A stretch of DNA of 37,443 nt from Candidatus Binatia bacterium (lineage in GTDB: Bacteria > Desulfobacterota > Binatia > Bin18), in NCBI GenBank assembly GCA_022824615.1, contig JAJDZM010000288.1, positions 1-37,443 of the forward strand. Direction: 5' to 3'. Shown one piece after another: positions 1 through 8,147 of the stretch. The notes below the pieces were generated by a model, which had not been told where the DNA came from, searched no databases, and saw only the letters and a program-made list of their open reading frames with translations. The translations under genes and the position numbers were made by a program. Within the stretch, counting starts at the first letter, position 1. The number at the start of each line of letters is the position of its first letter.

Positions 1-176
1 AAATCGACCTCCCGCTTCTGTTTATCACGGAGAAAATTGAGACTGAGCGTTTTTTACTGACGCTGATAGTGCTGGGCCAGCGTTGTTTTCCCCACCTGAC
101 GTGGGCCACTGACAAAGGCCATTTTGTGGAATTCGGTAATAATCGAGTCAATCAGACCGATAACGGTACGCTCAAT
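1..176 (-). pseudogene. Remnant of AAA ATPase with DUF4143 domain (internally deleted)
   Basis: Read on the minus strand from 176, the frame gives an N-terminal ATPase start with a clear Walker A (GPRQVGKTT) and then a TAA stop at 54-56. The same frame continues with FLRDKQKREVDF, which resembles the nuclease-like C-terminal end of AAA/DUF4143 proteins. The roughly 300 residues that normally separate these two parts are missing. The expected start position at 174-176 reads ATT, a few bases after an AGGAG ribosome-binding site, and no ATG precedes it in frame. The gene therefore looks dead: start codon lost, internal deletion and in-frame stop. The family assignment rests on two short motifs. 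The 3' end lies outside the window, so the length of surviving C-terminus is unknown. Confidence 0.7.
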
Positions 177-195
177 CCTTCTCCTATTTTAGACC

Positions 196-237
196 AAACT
201 CGAAAAAAGTCATGACCTTTTTCGATGAAACTCGAAA
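196..237. promoter_or_regulatory. Palindrome flanked by 10-nt direct repeats, possible operator
   Basis: A 24-nt near-perfect palindrome centred on GTCATGAC occupies 201-224 with one mismatched pair. It is bracketed by two identical copies of AAACTCGAAA at 196-205 and 228-237, spaced 32 bp apart. It lies directly upstream of the decayed ATPase on the minus strand and about 190 bp before the lipoprotein on the plus strand. The symmetry suggests a protein-binding site or a small terminator. No specific regulator can be named. Confidence 0.35.
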
Positions 238-423
238 GTTTTCTTTTTGGCAGGGGGCGACGCAAGCCCGCTGTCAATCGCCGCTCGCCGCGGACAGACC
301 GAGTTGTCCCCCTGCCCGACTTGGCTTACAATCGGGACTACGCTTTCGTTACTCCACGCAAGACAGGGAGTAGCAATATGGAGCGGAATCCGATTGAGAA
401 CAAAATGAGAAAGGATGATACGC

Positions 424-1317
424 ATGGTTGTGCTTTATGTGTGTCTCTCAATACTCCTCCTGAGTCTGCCGGCATGCAGTAAGAGCCTTATTCCAAAACT
501 CTCAGGCTCCGACAAATCGGCTTCGACCACACCGATCGCAGAAGAAGGGAAAATCGACGCGGACTCTCAGACCGCCCACTTTTCAGTGCCGCCGCAACAA
601 CTGGCGGCCCTGTTAATCAAAACGGCCAAGGCCGAGGGCTGGGCACCCAAGCAACGGGCGGTTGAAAACGATGACCGCTGGGTGGTGACCGTCCGCGACC
701 CGGACAAGCCGCTCGGCAAGTCGGAACAGAACGTCTTTATTGAGAGCAATGCCGGCAGTGGCAGTGTCGTCCAAGTTGGCTCCGGCGTTGCGGCGCTGCC
801 CGAGCCGTTGCTGGCACCGCTCAAGGCTAACGTGACGACATATTATGAGCCGCCCAAGCCGGTGGCGCAGACACTAGCGGCAACGGAGGAGCGAGACTAT
901 TCCGACAGAAAGTCTCCGGCCGATGTGGTGGTCACGGCCGGGACCCCAATGCGGCCCTACCGGAAACTCGGCAAAGTCAGATCGAGTGTGCAGCGGAATG
1001 AAAAAACCCTCTCCCAGAAGATCTGGGACGCGCCGATGTCCCTTATCCGAGACACCGACGAGGAGAGCACCAGCAAGACCCGTCTGTTCAACAAGCTCAG
1101 CGCCAATGCGATACGCAAATACGGCAGCCAGGTCGATGCCATCATCAAAGCTCGCTACAAAGCACGCACGGACGGCAGCGCGTTTGCGTCAGGGCTGGCC
1201 GTGCAGTACGTCGCAACTGAAGAGCGCTTGGAGGAGATCGAACGGCTGCATGAAAAAGGCTATTTGACCGACACCGAGTACGCGGACAAACGGGCGCAAA
1301 TCCTGCAAGGGCTCTAG
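424..1317 (+). CDS. SHOCT-domain lipoprotein
   Basis: A 297-residue protein with a short hydrophobic signal and a lipobox ending in Cys18 (LPAC), so it is probably an exported lipoprotein. The last ~35 residues (ERLEEIERLHEKGYLTD...) form a typical SHOCT motif, a short C-terminal oligomerisation-type domain found on many unrelated proteins. The middle is hydrophilic and not recognised. The start at 424 is preferred over the in-frame ATG at 415 because AAGGA (411-415) sits 8 bases upstream. The gene is alone on this strand and converges on the cyclase gene. No catalytic function is proposed. Confidence 0.75.
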   Translation: MVVLYVCLSILLLSLPACSKSLIPKLSGSDKSASTTPIAEEGKIDADSQTAHFSVPPQQLAALLIKTAKAEGWAPKQRAVENDDRWVVTVRDPDKPLGKSEQNVFIESNAGSGSVVQVGSGVAALPEPLLAPLKANVTTYYEPPKPVAQTLAATEERDYSDRKSPADVVVTAGTPMRPYRKLGKVRSSVQRNEKTLSQKIWDAPMSLIRDTDEESTSKTRLFNKLSANAIRKYGSQVDAIIKARYKARTDGSAFASGLAVQYVATEERLEEIERLHEKGYLTDTEYADKRAQILQGL

Positions 1318-1341
1318 CGCCGTTTTAGGGATTGGGCTCTT

Positions 1342-1381
1342 GTCCCCTCTCCCCTGGAGGGAGTGGGATCGGGTGTGGGGG
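1342..1381. repeat. Degenerate GC-rich dispersed repeat between convergent genes
   Basis: The gap between the lipoprotein stop and the cyclase stop is filled by a CCCCTCTCCCCTGGAGGGAG-type sequence followed by GGGATCGGGTGTGGGG. It resembles a decayed version of the CCTCGCCCCTTGGGGGAGAG element at 8111-8147. It can fold into a hairpin and may serve as a shared terminator, but no strong T-tract follows it. Confidence 0.4.
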
Positions 1382-1382
1382 T

Positions 1383-2375
1383 CTACTTCACCACAATCGG
1401 GTTGATCGGAGAGCCGGCAGCACCGACAATCTTGAGCGGCGTACAGGCGTACAGAAAAGCATACTGTCCATCTTCCGCACAATCGGCGGCCAGGTCTTCG
1501 AGCCAGTTGATTTCGCTGAACAGAACACCAAGATTGCGCATGAGCGCCCCGTGGAGCGGCACAAAGCAACCGGACTCGGGGTGAGAGGTTTGCTCGCTTG
1601 CCAGGGTATCGCTACCCAAGCTGGGGATTTCCATTTCGTGGAACCAGCTCACCAAATCGGGGCTGTACGCAATCCCCGGTTCACTCATGGCCTGGACAGC
1701 CGTATCGGGCGAGTCGTCAGTCGCTTTTTCACCGTAATAGGCCGCCGGTCCTTCGGTAAAAAAGCGATTCAGCCAGCCGGTCCGAATCAGGAGAATATCG
1801 TGCTTTTCGATGGTCAATTTTTGATGTTCGGCTGTCTGCTGCAACTCGTCCAAGCTGATGCCATACCCGGCAGGCAGATGGGGCAGGTTTTTGTAGCGAG
1901 CTACATCGAGCAAGACGCCACGACCGACCACGCCGCGTTCCGCCACGGGTAGAATGCTGTCTTTACTGAGTCCGCCACCCATGGTCGTTCTGGCGTCATA
2001 GCCATTATAGAGTTTGTCGTCGAACCAGACGTGACCCAAGGCATCATACTGCGTCGTGGCCTGGAGATTGGTCATCATGACGTCATCGGCGTACTCGATT
2101 CCCCCTGGAAACGGCTGGGCTTTGCCGCTCAGATAGTGGCCCTTGTCCATGACCATCATCCGACTCGGCTGGCTGCGGCCCTTATAGCCGGGGTCGCCGT
2201 CGGGATGGCACATCCGCACCTGGAGCGTAAAGACCTTGCCGCTTTGAACAGCCCTCACCCCACGCAGGACTTCCGCTCGGGTCAGAAAATTCAGAGAACC
2301 GAGTTCATCGTCCGCACCCCAGCGTCCCCAGTTTTTGGGCGCGTCTTTTAAGAGTTCTGTCAGCGTTTGAGCCAT
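1383..2375 (-). CDS. Cyclase family protein (kynurenine formamidase-like fold)
   Basis: A 330-residue protein of the cyclase/kynurenine-formamidase superfamily, metal-dependent hydrolases acting on amide or lactone-like bonds. Recognisable blocks are the N-terminal NWGRWGADDELGSLNFLT, the region around ATTQYDALGHV, and DILLIRTGW. The usual HxGTHxDxPxH metal motif appears in the variant form QATTQYDALGH, as in a longer subfamily often found in catabolic loci. The start at 2375 is chosen because an AGAAGGAGG Shine-Dalgarno (2381-2389) lies just upstream; a longer open frame reaches 2438 but has no such support. The substrate cannot be deduced. The family call is firm, the activity is not. Confidence 0.85.
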   Translation of the reverse strand: MAQTLTELLKDAPKNWGRWGADDELGSLNFLTRAEVLRGVRAVQSGKVFTLQVRMCHPDGDPGYKGRSQPSRMMVMDKGHYLSGKAQPFPGGIEYADDVMMTNLQATTQYDALGHVWFDDKLYNGYDARTTMGGGLSKDSILPVAERGVVGRGVLLDVARYKNLPHLPAGYGISLDELQQTAEHQKLTIEKHDILLIRTGWLNRFFTEGPAAYYGEKATDDSPDTAVQAMSEPGIAYSPDLVSWFHEMEIPSLGSDTLASEQTSHPESGCFVPLHGALMRNLGVLFSEINWLEDLAADCAEDGQYAFLYACTPLKIVGAAGSPINPIVVK

Positions 2376-2543
2376 GTCCGCCTCCTTCTGAAAGAATTGA
2401 AGGGACGGATAACAAACCTCAGATACGCAGACAAGCATCGATTCGAACCGCCGGCTGCGTCATACCCGTAACGCCCCCCCGCTGGAACGTCGCTGCCGTT
2501 CCTGGCAAAAAGGGGGAAAGCATACCAAAACGGTTTCAGACAC

Positions 2544-3188
2544 GTGGCTCACGGATCAGGCATCAGACGACTGCGGACCTTGTTTTTTCCTCTTGTTATT
2601 GGAGTAGCACTCTGTAGCAGTCCCGGCGCTGCTGCTGAGTCAGACGAGCCGCCAGCGCCCGGCCAGGAGAGCTTTCGCCTCGTGGATGAGGGCGGCAATT
2701 CCACGACCGATCTGGGTATAGACCCGCATATCGATCCACCCCAAGTCGGCCTCGACCCGACGGCTGTCGTGACGCCCCACAACGTCCTCGGATTGGTCTT
2801 TCAGCAATCGGCAGCCGCCCGACAACTCTGGTTCCTCTTTGCCGGGGTTGGGTTGGGACTGCTGATTTTTTCCGCCGTCCTCGTCCGGTTCATCACTGGA
2901 ACCCGGACCGTTACTGTCATCCTGGCACTTTGGGCGCTGGCCTTCAGCGTATTTGCCTATCTGCACTGGACCGCCCTGGACACGGTTCAGCAGCAACGCC
3001 GACTCCTGACACGGCTGGTCCAGCATGCAGCCGATCAGGCTTCCGCGCCAGACTCTCTTGTCTCTCTGGCGGCCACAATCCAACCTCTTTCCCGAGAGCT
3101 GCCGGCGGCCGCGCATCTCTGTCTGGACATCCTGATCTTGGGGACGCTGCTGCTCCTGTGGCGATACGGGAGGCGGGGCAGGCCATAA
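2544..3188 (+). CDS. Small membrane protein with signal peptide, unknown function
   Basis: A 214-residue protein not recognised as a named family. Residues ~10-32 form a signal peptide ending in an Ala-rich stretch (SSPGAAAES). A Pro/Asp-rich extracytoplasmic segment follows, then two close transmembrane helices (~95-113 and ~120-140), a hydrophilic loop containing QQQRRLLTRLVQHAADQ that may be helical, and a final helix near residues 190-205 ending in RRGRP. The assigned start is GTG at 2544; no convincing ribosome-binding site precedes it, so the true start may be the in-frame TTG near 2580. It is flanked by genes on the opposite strand. Confidence 0.6.
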   Translation: MAHGSGIRRLRTLFFPLVIGVALCSSPGAAAESDEPPAPGQESFRLVDEGGNSTTDLGIDPHIDPPQVGLDPTAVVTPHNVLGLVFQQSAAARQLWFLFAGVGLGLLIFSAVLVRFITGTRTVTVILALWALAFSVFAYLHWTALDTVQQQRRLLTRLVQHAADQASAPDSLVSLAATIQPLSRELPAAAHLCLDILILGTLLLLWRYGRRGRP

Positions 3189-3203
3189 GCGGTGCGTTGG
3201 GAC

Positions 3204-4433
3204 TCACAACGCCGGGTTGTCCAGAGGCAGCCCGACCCGGACCCGCCCGTGGGTCGCGCCGTTTACGTCCCAAATATGAGTAAAATGGCGGGTTGCCGTG
3301 CAGATATCGCGATAGGCGCGCGCAATGGGGTTATTCATATACACCCCACGCCCGCCACCGGCATCCCAGATCAGGTTCGCAGCCTGAAAGGCCAGCTTGC
3401 CGGCGTAGGCACCCGCGGCGCGATATTTCGTCCGCTGCTCGGGTGACGGTAAGTTACCCGCTTCGAGGATGTGCATAATCTCGTCGCAGTTTCTGTACAG
3501 CAAGGCTTTGGCAGCTTCGACCGCCAGCGTCGCCTCCGAAATTTTCGTGTGTTGTAACGCCTGCTCGTGCAGGCTCTGGCCGGACATGAGCGCAACCCGG
3601 CTTTTGACCTGCTCAACATAGTCGCGCACAATGCCCTCGGCGATCCCGACCGACGCACTGGAGATGAGAATGCCGAACGTCATATAGCTGGGCGAGCGGT
3701 AGAGCGGCGCACGGTTGACCTTACGCCCCGGACTCGTCTCGCCGCCTTTCAGATGCCGTAGCGGCAGCGTCATATGGGTCGGGATAAACACGCGGTCGGC
3801 TTTGACATCGTGACTGGCTGAGCCCCGCAGTCCGATGGCGTCCCAGGTATCGAGAATCTCGAACGCGCCCTGGGGCAGGATGAAATAGCGCTCTTCGGGC
3901 TTCCCGCCCGGTCCGTTTTCCACCATAGCGGCAAACAGGCACCAGTCACAACTCGTGACCCCACTCACAAACGGAAACTGCCCGGACAGTTCATATCCGC
4001 CCCGGACCTTTCTGGCTTTGCCCAGAAGAGGAATGAGGATGCCGCTCAACAGATTTTGCGGACTCGTACCCCAGACCGTTTCTTGAGCACGTTCCGGCCA
4101 CTGCGCCACCATGAAGTTATGACCGATGTATTGGGCCAGACACCAGGCGGTCGAACCACAGCCACTGCCGACCGTCGTCAGAATATCGACCATACCGGAC
4201 AGGTGAGCCTCACACCCCCCATAGCGCGCCGGCTGGAGAATCCGAGCAAGACCAGCCGTCTGGAGGTCTTGGCGGGTTTCATCGGGCAGGTGTCGAAGGT
4301 CATCGGTGTGTGGCGCACGCTGGCGCAGGACGGGTGCCAGCGCCTGGGCGCGGCGGACGAGTTCCTCGTGTGAGCCAACCCGAGGACGCCGGCGGCGTGG
4401 TTCCATTTTCGCCGTGGATATACGCTTACTCAT
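3204..4433 (-). CDS. Acyl-CoA dehydrogenase-like flavin-dependent monooxygenase (HsaA/HpaH type)
   Basis: A 409-residue protein with the acyl-CoA dehydrogenase fold in the branch that includes two-component flavin monooxygenases such as HsaA and class D hydroxylases. Supporting segments are the N-terminal helix region (LAPVLRQRAPHTDDLRHLPDET), the GSGCGSTAWCLAQYIGHN block, the FPFVSGVTSCDWCLFAA strand, LRGSASHDVKADRVFIP, and the C-terminal helical bundle ending WDVNGATHGRVRVG. Such enzymes take reduced flavin from a partner reductase and hydroxylate aromatic substrates; no reductase is adjacent. The start at 4433 follows an AGGAGG site. A true acyl-CoA dehydrogenase role is less likely because the classical catalytic glutamate region is not evident. 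Confidence 0.8.
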   Translation of the reverse strand: MSKRISTAKMEPRRRRPRVGSHEELVRRAQALAPVLRQRAPHTDDLRHLPDETRQDLQTAGLARILQPARYGGCEAHLSGMVDILTTVGSGCGSTAWCLAQYIGHNFMVAQWPERAQETVWGTSPQNLLSGILIPLLGKARKVRGGYELSGQFPFVSGVTSCDWCLFAAMVENGPGGKPEERYFILPQGAFEILDTWDAIGLRGSASHDVKADRVFIPTHMTLPLRHLKGGETSPGRKVNRAPLYRSPSYMTFGILISSASVGIAEGIVRDYVEQVKSRVALMSGQSLHEQALQHTKISEATLAVEAAKALLYRNCDEIMHILEAGNLPSPEQRTKYRAAGAYAGKLAFQAANLIWDAGGGRGVYMNNPIARAYRDICTATRHFTHIWDVNGATHGRVRVGLPLDNPAL

Positions 4434-4469
4434 ACTGTCCTCCTCATTTTGTGTATTGCACTGGAGCAC

Positions 4470-4518
4470 GGGCCGGGCAACCACAGGGGGCCGGGCAACC
4501 ACAGGGGGTTGCCCCTAC
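4470..4518. repeat. Tandem GGGCAACC palindromic repeat
   Basis: Two overlapping copies of the unit GGGCCGGGCAACCACAGGGG lie here. The second is complete and closes with GGTTGCCCCTAC, so GGGCAACC pairs with GGTTGCCC around a short loop. The same unit recurs at 8076-8101 and 8148-8180. It sits in the divergent gap between the flavoprotein and the isomerase-like gene. This is a REP-like dispersed element; a transcriptional role is possible but not shown. Confidence 0.7.
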
Positions 4519-4591
4519 GTGGTCCTCCCTTGCAGGGATGCCAGCGGATAGGCTAGGTTCGAGCCCCGAGCACGAAGACAGGAGTACCCGC

Positions 4592-5209
4592 ATGGCGATC
4601 ACCACCATCACTCATTACTTTGATTATAAGAGCCCGTACGCCTACCTTGCCCAGGAGGAAACTTTTCAACTGGAACAGGAGTTCGATGTGACGGTAGACT
4701 TTCTGCCGTTGACCTTGGACATTCCCAAATTTTTGGGTTCTGCCGAGGTCGATGGCACGGGCAGGGTCGTTGCTGAGGAGCGGAATGCCCATCAGTGGCG
4801 ACGAGTGAAATACAGCTATATGGACTGCCGCCGCGAGGCCACCCGGCGCGGCCTGACGATTCGAGGCCCCCGTCATATTTTCGACTCCTCGCTGAGCCAT
4901 ATCGGCATGCTGTACGCCAAACAGCAGGGAGACTTCCGACCCTACCACCAGCTCGTGTACGAACGCTTCTGGAAACGCGAACTCGAGATTGAAAATCCCC
5001 AGGTGCTGAAGAAGGCGCTGGAAGAGGTCGGCATCGATACCCAAGGGTTTCTCGATTACCTGACCGGTGACGGGCGCCGCGAGTTGGAGCGCATACAAAC
5101 CGAGGCCGAAAAGGTGGGCGTGTTTGGCGTCCCCAGCTATGTGGTCAACGGCGAGCTGTTCTGGGGCGCTGAACGCCTGGTCCGCGTGCGCGAGCGACTG
5201 GCAGCCTAG
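4592..5209 (+). CDS. DsbA-family / 2-hydroxychromene-2-carboxylate isomerase-like protein
   Basis: A 205-residue thioredoxin-fold protein of the DsbA/HCCA-isomerase/kappa-GST group. The N-terminal HYFDYKSPYAYLAQE carries the serine that replaces the CxxC pair in glutathione-dependent isomerases of this family, and no CxxC is present. The C-terminal FGVPSYVVNGELFWGAERL is the family's cis-Pro and FWG signature. Known members isomerise aromatic catabolic intermediates using glutathione. The start at 4592 follows an ACAGGAG site; the longer open frame upstream runs through the repeat element and is not coding. It opens a plus-strand run leading to the UGSC selenoprotein, so a role in the same thiol or aromatic chemistry is possible but inferred. 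Confidence 0.82.
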   Translation: MAITTITHYFDYKSPYAYLAQEETFQLEQEFDVTVDFLPLTLDIPKFLGSAEVDGTGRVVAEERNAHQWRRVKYSYMDCRREATRRGLTIRGPRHIFDSSLSHIGMLYAKQQGDFRPYHQLVYERFWKRELEIENPQVLKKALEEVGIDTQGFLDYLTGDGRRELERIQTEAEKVGVFGVPSYVVNGELFWGAERLVRVRERLAA

Positions 5210-5250
5210 CACGCTGGAGCAAAGGCCGAGATAAGGATTCCATCGCCATT

Positions 5251-5757
5251 ATGGCCGTCCTTCTCGCTACACTCTTGGCCGTCCTAATCCTTTTCTCCCT
5301 CTGGTCCCGAGGGCGTGGACGGGCTCAGAGTGTCCCTTCCTATTTCTTCAACGCGGTGAAAGTCTACGCGCTGCTGGGTGAAGAGGACGCCAAAGTCGCG
5401 GCCCGCGCCGCCAGCAAGATGGCCACCCCCCGTCAGCGCACCATGATGCTGGATTATCTGAACAAACGGACGTCAGAGCTGCTGCTGGAGACAGCGGAAC
5501 AGAACGCTGGTCAGAATCCGCTGGTGATCGTCGAGCGCCTCTTGCAGCTCAAACAGGAGATGAGCCTCCAGGCCGAGCCTACGGACGAGCCAGCGCCTGA
5601 CCCCATCCCTGAAAAACAGTGGTTGCAGGACCATAATCAAGCCTATCTGCGAGCGCTGGGGCGGGGCGACCCCAGCGTCTTTGTTGCCCAACATCCGGAC
5701 CTGTTCTCCTCCCAAACCACCAAGCCGGTCACGGCCAAAAACGATGAAGCAGTCTGA
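5251..5757 (+). CDS. Membrane-anchored hypothetical protein
   Basis: A 168-residue protein with one N-terminal transmembrane helix (residues ~2-18) followed by a basic SRGRGR stop-transfer segment, giving a cytoplasmic body. The body is largely helical and charged (VAARAASKMATPRQRTMMLDYLNKRTSELL), with a Pro-rich linker near residues 110-125 and a C-terminal helical segment. It is not recognised as a family. It starts 41 bases after the isomerase-like gene and its end overlaps the MFS gene by 14 bases, so the two are probably co-translated. Confidence 0.6.
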   Translation: MAVLLATLLAVLILFSLWSRGRGRAQSVPSYFFNAVKVYALLGEEDAKVAARAASKMATPRQRTMMLDYLNKRTSELLLETAEQNAGQNPLVIVERLLQLKQEMSLQAEPTDEPAPDPIPEKQWLQDHNQAYLRALGRGDPSVFVAQHPDLFSSQTTKPVTAKNDEAV

Positions 5758-7015
5758 TCCCCCCCAGGCGCGCCCTCCCCTTGCCACCCTTTCTCAATCC
5801 GCGGTCGCGCTCTCCGCTTCGCACTCAGCGGCAGCCCCCACTCCCGCGCGGGCGACTCGGCCGCGCGGGCTGTTACTCGGCCTGGCGGTGGCCATTATTT
5901 TCACCGATGCCGTGGGCTATACGGTGATCATCCCGGCGCTGCCGAGCTTTGCGGCGGAATTGGGTCTGGGAGAAACCCGCACGGGTACGCTATATGCCTC
6001 ATACGGCCTCATTTCTCTGCTGCTATATCTCCCCTTCGGTCTGCTGGTGGATCGCTGGGGCGAACGGCGGTGGCTGACAGTCGGCATGCTGGCCTTGGGA
6101 GTTGCCTCGCTCGGTTTCTGGCAAGCCAGCGGGTTCTGGACCCTGCTCGGCTGCCGCGTCACGCAAGGAATCGCCGCGTCCGCCACCTGGGCTGCGGCCC
6201 TCCCTCTCGCGGCCCGGCTGGCGACCACAGAGCGGCGTGGCGTGGAAATGAGCGTCCTGATGATGGCCTTCAGTATCGGCGTTGTTGCCGGTCCGGCCCT
6301 CGGCAGCCTGGGCCAGGTACGTGACCCCTTCCTGTATTTTGCCGGGGTGCCGTTTGGCCTGGCCGTATGCGCCCTTGCCCTGCTCCCGCGCCATGCGCCA
6401 CCCTCCGCTCATGTGGTTGTCGACTCTGTCGCTCCATCTTTTTTCCGAGATGGATTACGACGCGAGCTTGTGTGCGCCTGCTTGGTGATTCTCGTCACCT
6501 GTGCCACGCTGGGGGCCATTGAGATATTGCTGCCGCTCCAGTTCTCCCGGCTGGGTTGGACGCGCCAGCACATCGGTCTGTTCTTTTCGAGCTGGGGTCT
6601 GGCTATGCTGATTATTCAGCCACTCATCGGTTGGTGGTCGGACCGGCGCGGGCGACGGGAACCCATCCAATTCGGCCTGCTCGCCGCGGCGGTCCTCACG
6701 CCCAGCCTGTTTTCCGCCCTTGATTCGATCTGGCTGTTCCCCCTCGCCCTGGGAACAATTTTTGCCCTGTCAGCGGCCCTTGTCCCCACCCTGCCCCTGA
6801 TGGCGGACTATCTCACCGACGGGCAGTCTGGCAGAGCCTTCGGGTTTTATAATATGGCCTTCAGTCTGGGCATCGTGTTAGGACCCTGGTCAGGGGGCTA
6901 TATCACCGAGCACCTCAATGTGCGCTGGGCCGCGGTCCTGGTCAGTCTTCCCCTGCTGGTTATGGTACCGCTTGTTCCCTATCTTTTACGCCATCCGCAT
7001 CCACGAAAGGTATAG
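5744..7015 (+). CDS. MFS transporter
   Basis: A 423-residue major facilitator with about 12 hydrophobic helices. The first repeat carries motif A in the loop after helix 2 (DRWGERRWLTVGM), and the second repeat has the matching DRRGRREPIQFG. The ATG at 5744 overlaps the end of the upstream gene by 14 bases; a longer frame begins at 5681 but would lie mostly inside that gene. The next gene starts 3 bases after its stop. It is probably a drug/H+ antiporter-type exporter or a small-molecule importer serving the operon. The substrate is not visible from the sequence. Confidence 0.88.
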   Translation: MKQSDPPQARPPLATLSQSAVALSASHSAAAPTPARATRPRGLLLGLAVAIIFTDAVGYTVIIPALPSFAAELGLGETRTGTLYASYGLISLLLYLPFGLLVDRWGERRWLTVGMLALGVASLGFWQASGFWTLLGCRVTQGIAASATWAAALPLAARLATTERRGVEMSVLMMAFSIGVVAGPALGSLGQVRDPFLYFAGVPFGLAVCALALLPRHAPPSAHVVVDSVAPSFFRDGLRRELVCACLVILVTCATLGAIEILLPLQFSRLGWTRQHIGLFFSSWGLAMLIIQPLIGWWSDRRGRREPIQFGLLAAAVLTPSLFSALDSIWLFPLALGTIFALSAALVPTLPLMADYLTDGQSGRAFGFYNMAFSLGIVLGPWSGGYITEHLNVRWAAVLVSLPLLVMVPLVPYLLRHPHPRKV

Positions 7016-7018
7016 CCA

Positions 7019-8059
7019 GTGACGCAATTGCGGTCCCCAAGCTACGACCTGGCCGATATCGTCGCCGTCAATGATCTGTATCACCGACGCGGCTGGACGG
7101 ACGGCCTGCCCATTCTTCCCCCCACCGAGGAATTGGTTCAGGCCTGTCTCGATGCGACTGGCCTGGCACCGAGCGCGGTTATTGGCGTCGAGTCCGTCCG
7201 CCAACGTCCGATTACCGCAGAGAAGGTCGCCATCAATGCGGTGATGGCGGGCTGTCTGCCGGCCTATATGCCCGTGGTCGTCGCCGTCATCAAAGCCATA
7301 TGCCAGCCGGAGTTCAATCTGCACGGCAGCACGGCGAGCACCGGTGGCAGTGCCCAGTTTATTGTGGTCAATGGCCCCATTCGACAGCGAATCGGGCTGA
7401 ACGCCACCCACAATGTCCTGGCTAATCACAGCCGGGCCAATGCCTGTATTGGCCGGGCCATCCGCCTCATACTCATCAATGTGCTGGGCTGTCTGCCCGG
7501 ACAGCTCGACCGCTCTACCCTGGGCCATCCGGGCAAATTCAGCTTCTGTATTGCCGAAGACGAAGAAGACAGTCCCTGGACACCCCTCGCGCAACAGCGT
7601 GGCATTTCTGCCGGTATGTCGGCGGTCACGGTTATGGCGGGAGAGTCCCCGCACCAGACCATGAACGAGTGGACCCGCGACCCGGAAGAAATCGTCGAGA
7701 CCTTTGCGGCGGAGATACGCCACAATATGTTGACCTATTCGATCTGGGCCGGGAATTATGCCCTGATCGTTCCCAAACAACTGCGCGACCTCATTGCCAC
7801 CGCGGGCTGGCAAAGGCGCGATATTCAGGAGTACGTCTACCGTTCCGCCCGGGTTGTACGCCGCGACTGGGCAACGGTGGGAAAGAAGCAGATCGTCAAC
7901 CTGGGTAAGGGCGCAGACCAGCGCTTCAGCGCTCTCCGCTCACCGGACGATTTACTCGTGATCGCCGCCGGTGGCCCGGCAGGTGGGTTTGGGGCGATTA
8001 TACCGCCGTGGTTGGGCTCCCGGTCGCAGGCCGTGACGCAAATCATCGAAACCCTATGA
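7019..8059 (+). CDS. Conserved protein of unknown function linked to the UGSC selenoprotein
   Basis: A 346-residue soluble protein. The N-terminal DLYHRRGWTDGLPILPPT, the ITAEKVAINAVMAGCLPAYMPVVVAV block, VNGPIRQRIGLN, CIGRAIRLILIN and HPGKFSFCIAEDEEDSPW are characteristic of a family that, from memory, often lies beside UGSC genes in uncultured bacteria; its biochemical role is not known to me. Several of its cysteines fall in these blocks (AGCLP, NACIG, SFCIAE), which would suit thiol chemistry with the selenoprotein, but this is inference. The start is GTG at 7019, three bases after the MFS stop, with AAAGG upstream. Confidence 0.75.
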   Translation: MTQLRSPSYDLADIVAVNDLYHRRGWTDGLPILPPTEELVQACLDATGLAPSAVIGVESVRQRPITAEKVAINAVMAGCLPAYMPVVVAVIKAICQPEFNLHGSTASTGGSAQFIVVNGPIRQRIGLNATHNVLANHSRANACIGRAIRLILINVLGCLPGQLDRSTLGHPGKFSFCIAEDEEDSPWTPLAQQRGISAGMSAVTVMAGESPHQTMNEWTRDPEEIVETFAAEIRHNMLTYSIWAGNYALIVPKQLRDLIATAGWQRRDIQEYVYRSARVVRRDWATVGKKQIVNLGKGADQRFSALRSPDDLLVIAAGGPAGGFGAIIPPWLGSRSQAVTQIIETL

Positions 8060-8075
8060 AACGTATAAACGAAGC

Positions 8076-8101
8076 CGGGCAACCACAAGGGTTGCCCCTA
8101 C
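8076..8101. repeat. GGGCAACC palindromic repeat, copy 2
   Basis: A single copy of the GGGCAACCACAAGGGTTGCCCCTAC-type palindrome lies just after the stop of the UGSC-linked gene. The inverted arms GGGCAACC and GGTTGCCC can form a stem. It opens a repeat-packed stretch (8076-8202) that separates this gene from the selenoprotein gene. Confidence 0.7.
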
Positions 8102-8110
8102 GATTTACAT

Positions 8111-8147
8111 CCCCTCGCCCCTTGGGGGAGAGGGCTAGGGTGAGGGG
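8111..8147. repeat. CCCCTCGCCCCTTGGGGGAGAGGG-type dispersed repeat
   Basis: A GC-rich palindromic unit beginning CCCCTCGCCCCTTGGGG and ending GGGTGAGGGG. CCCTCNCC arms pair with GGNGAGGG. It lies between two GGGCAACC elements. A decayed relative is at 1342-1381. Confidence 0.6.

Noticed and set aside
225..482. Small plus-strand frame of 85 codons overlapping the lipoprotein start
   Set aside because: No ribosome-binding site or family resemblance, and it overlaps the better-supported lipoprotein gene in another frame.
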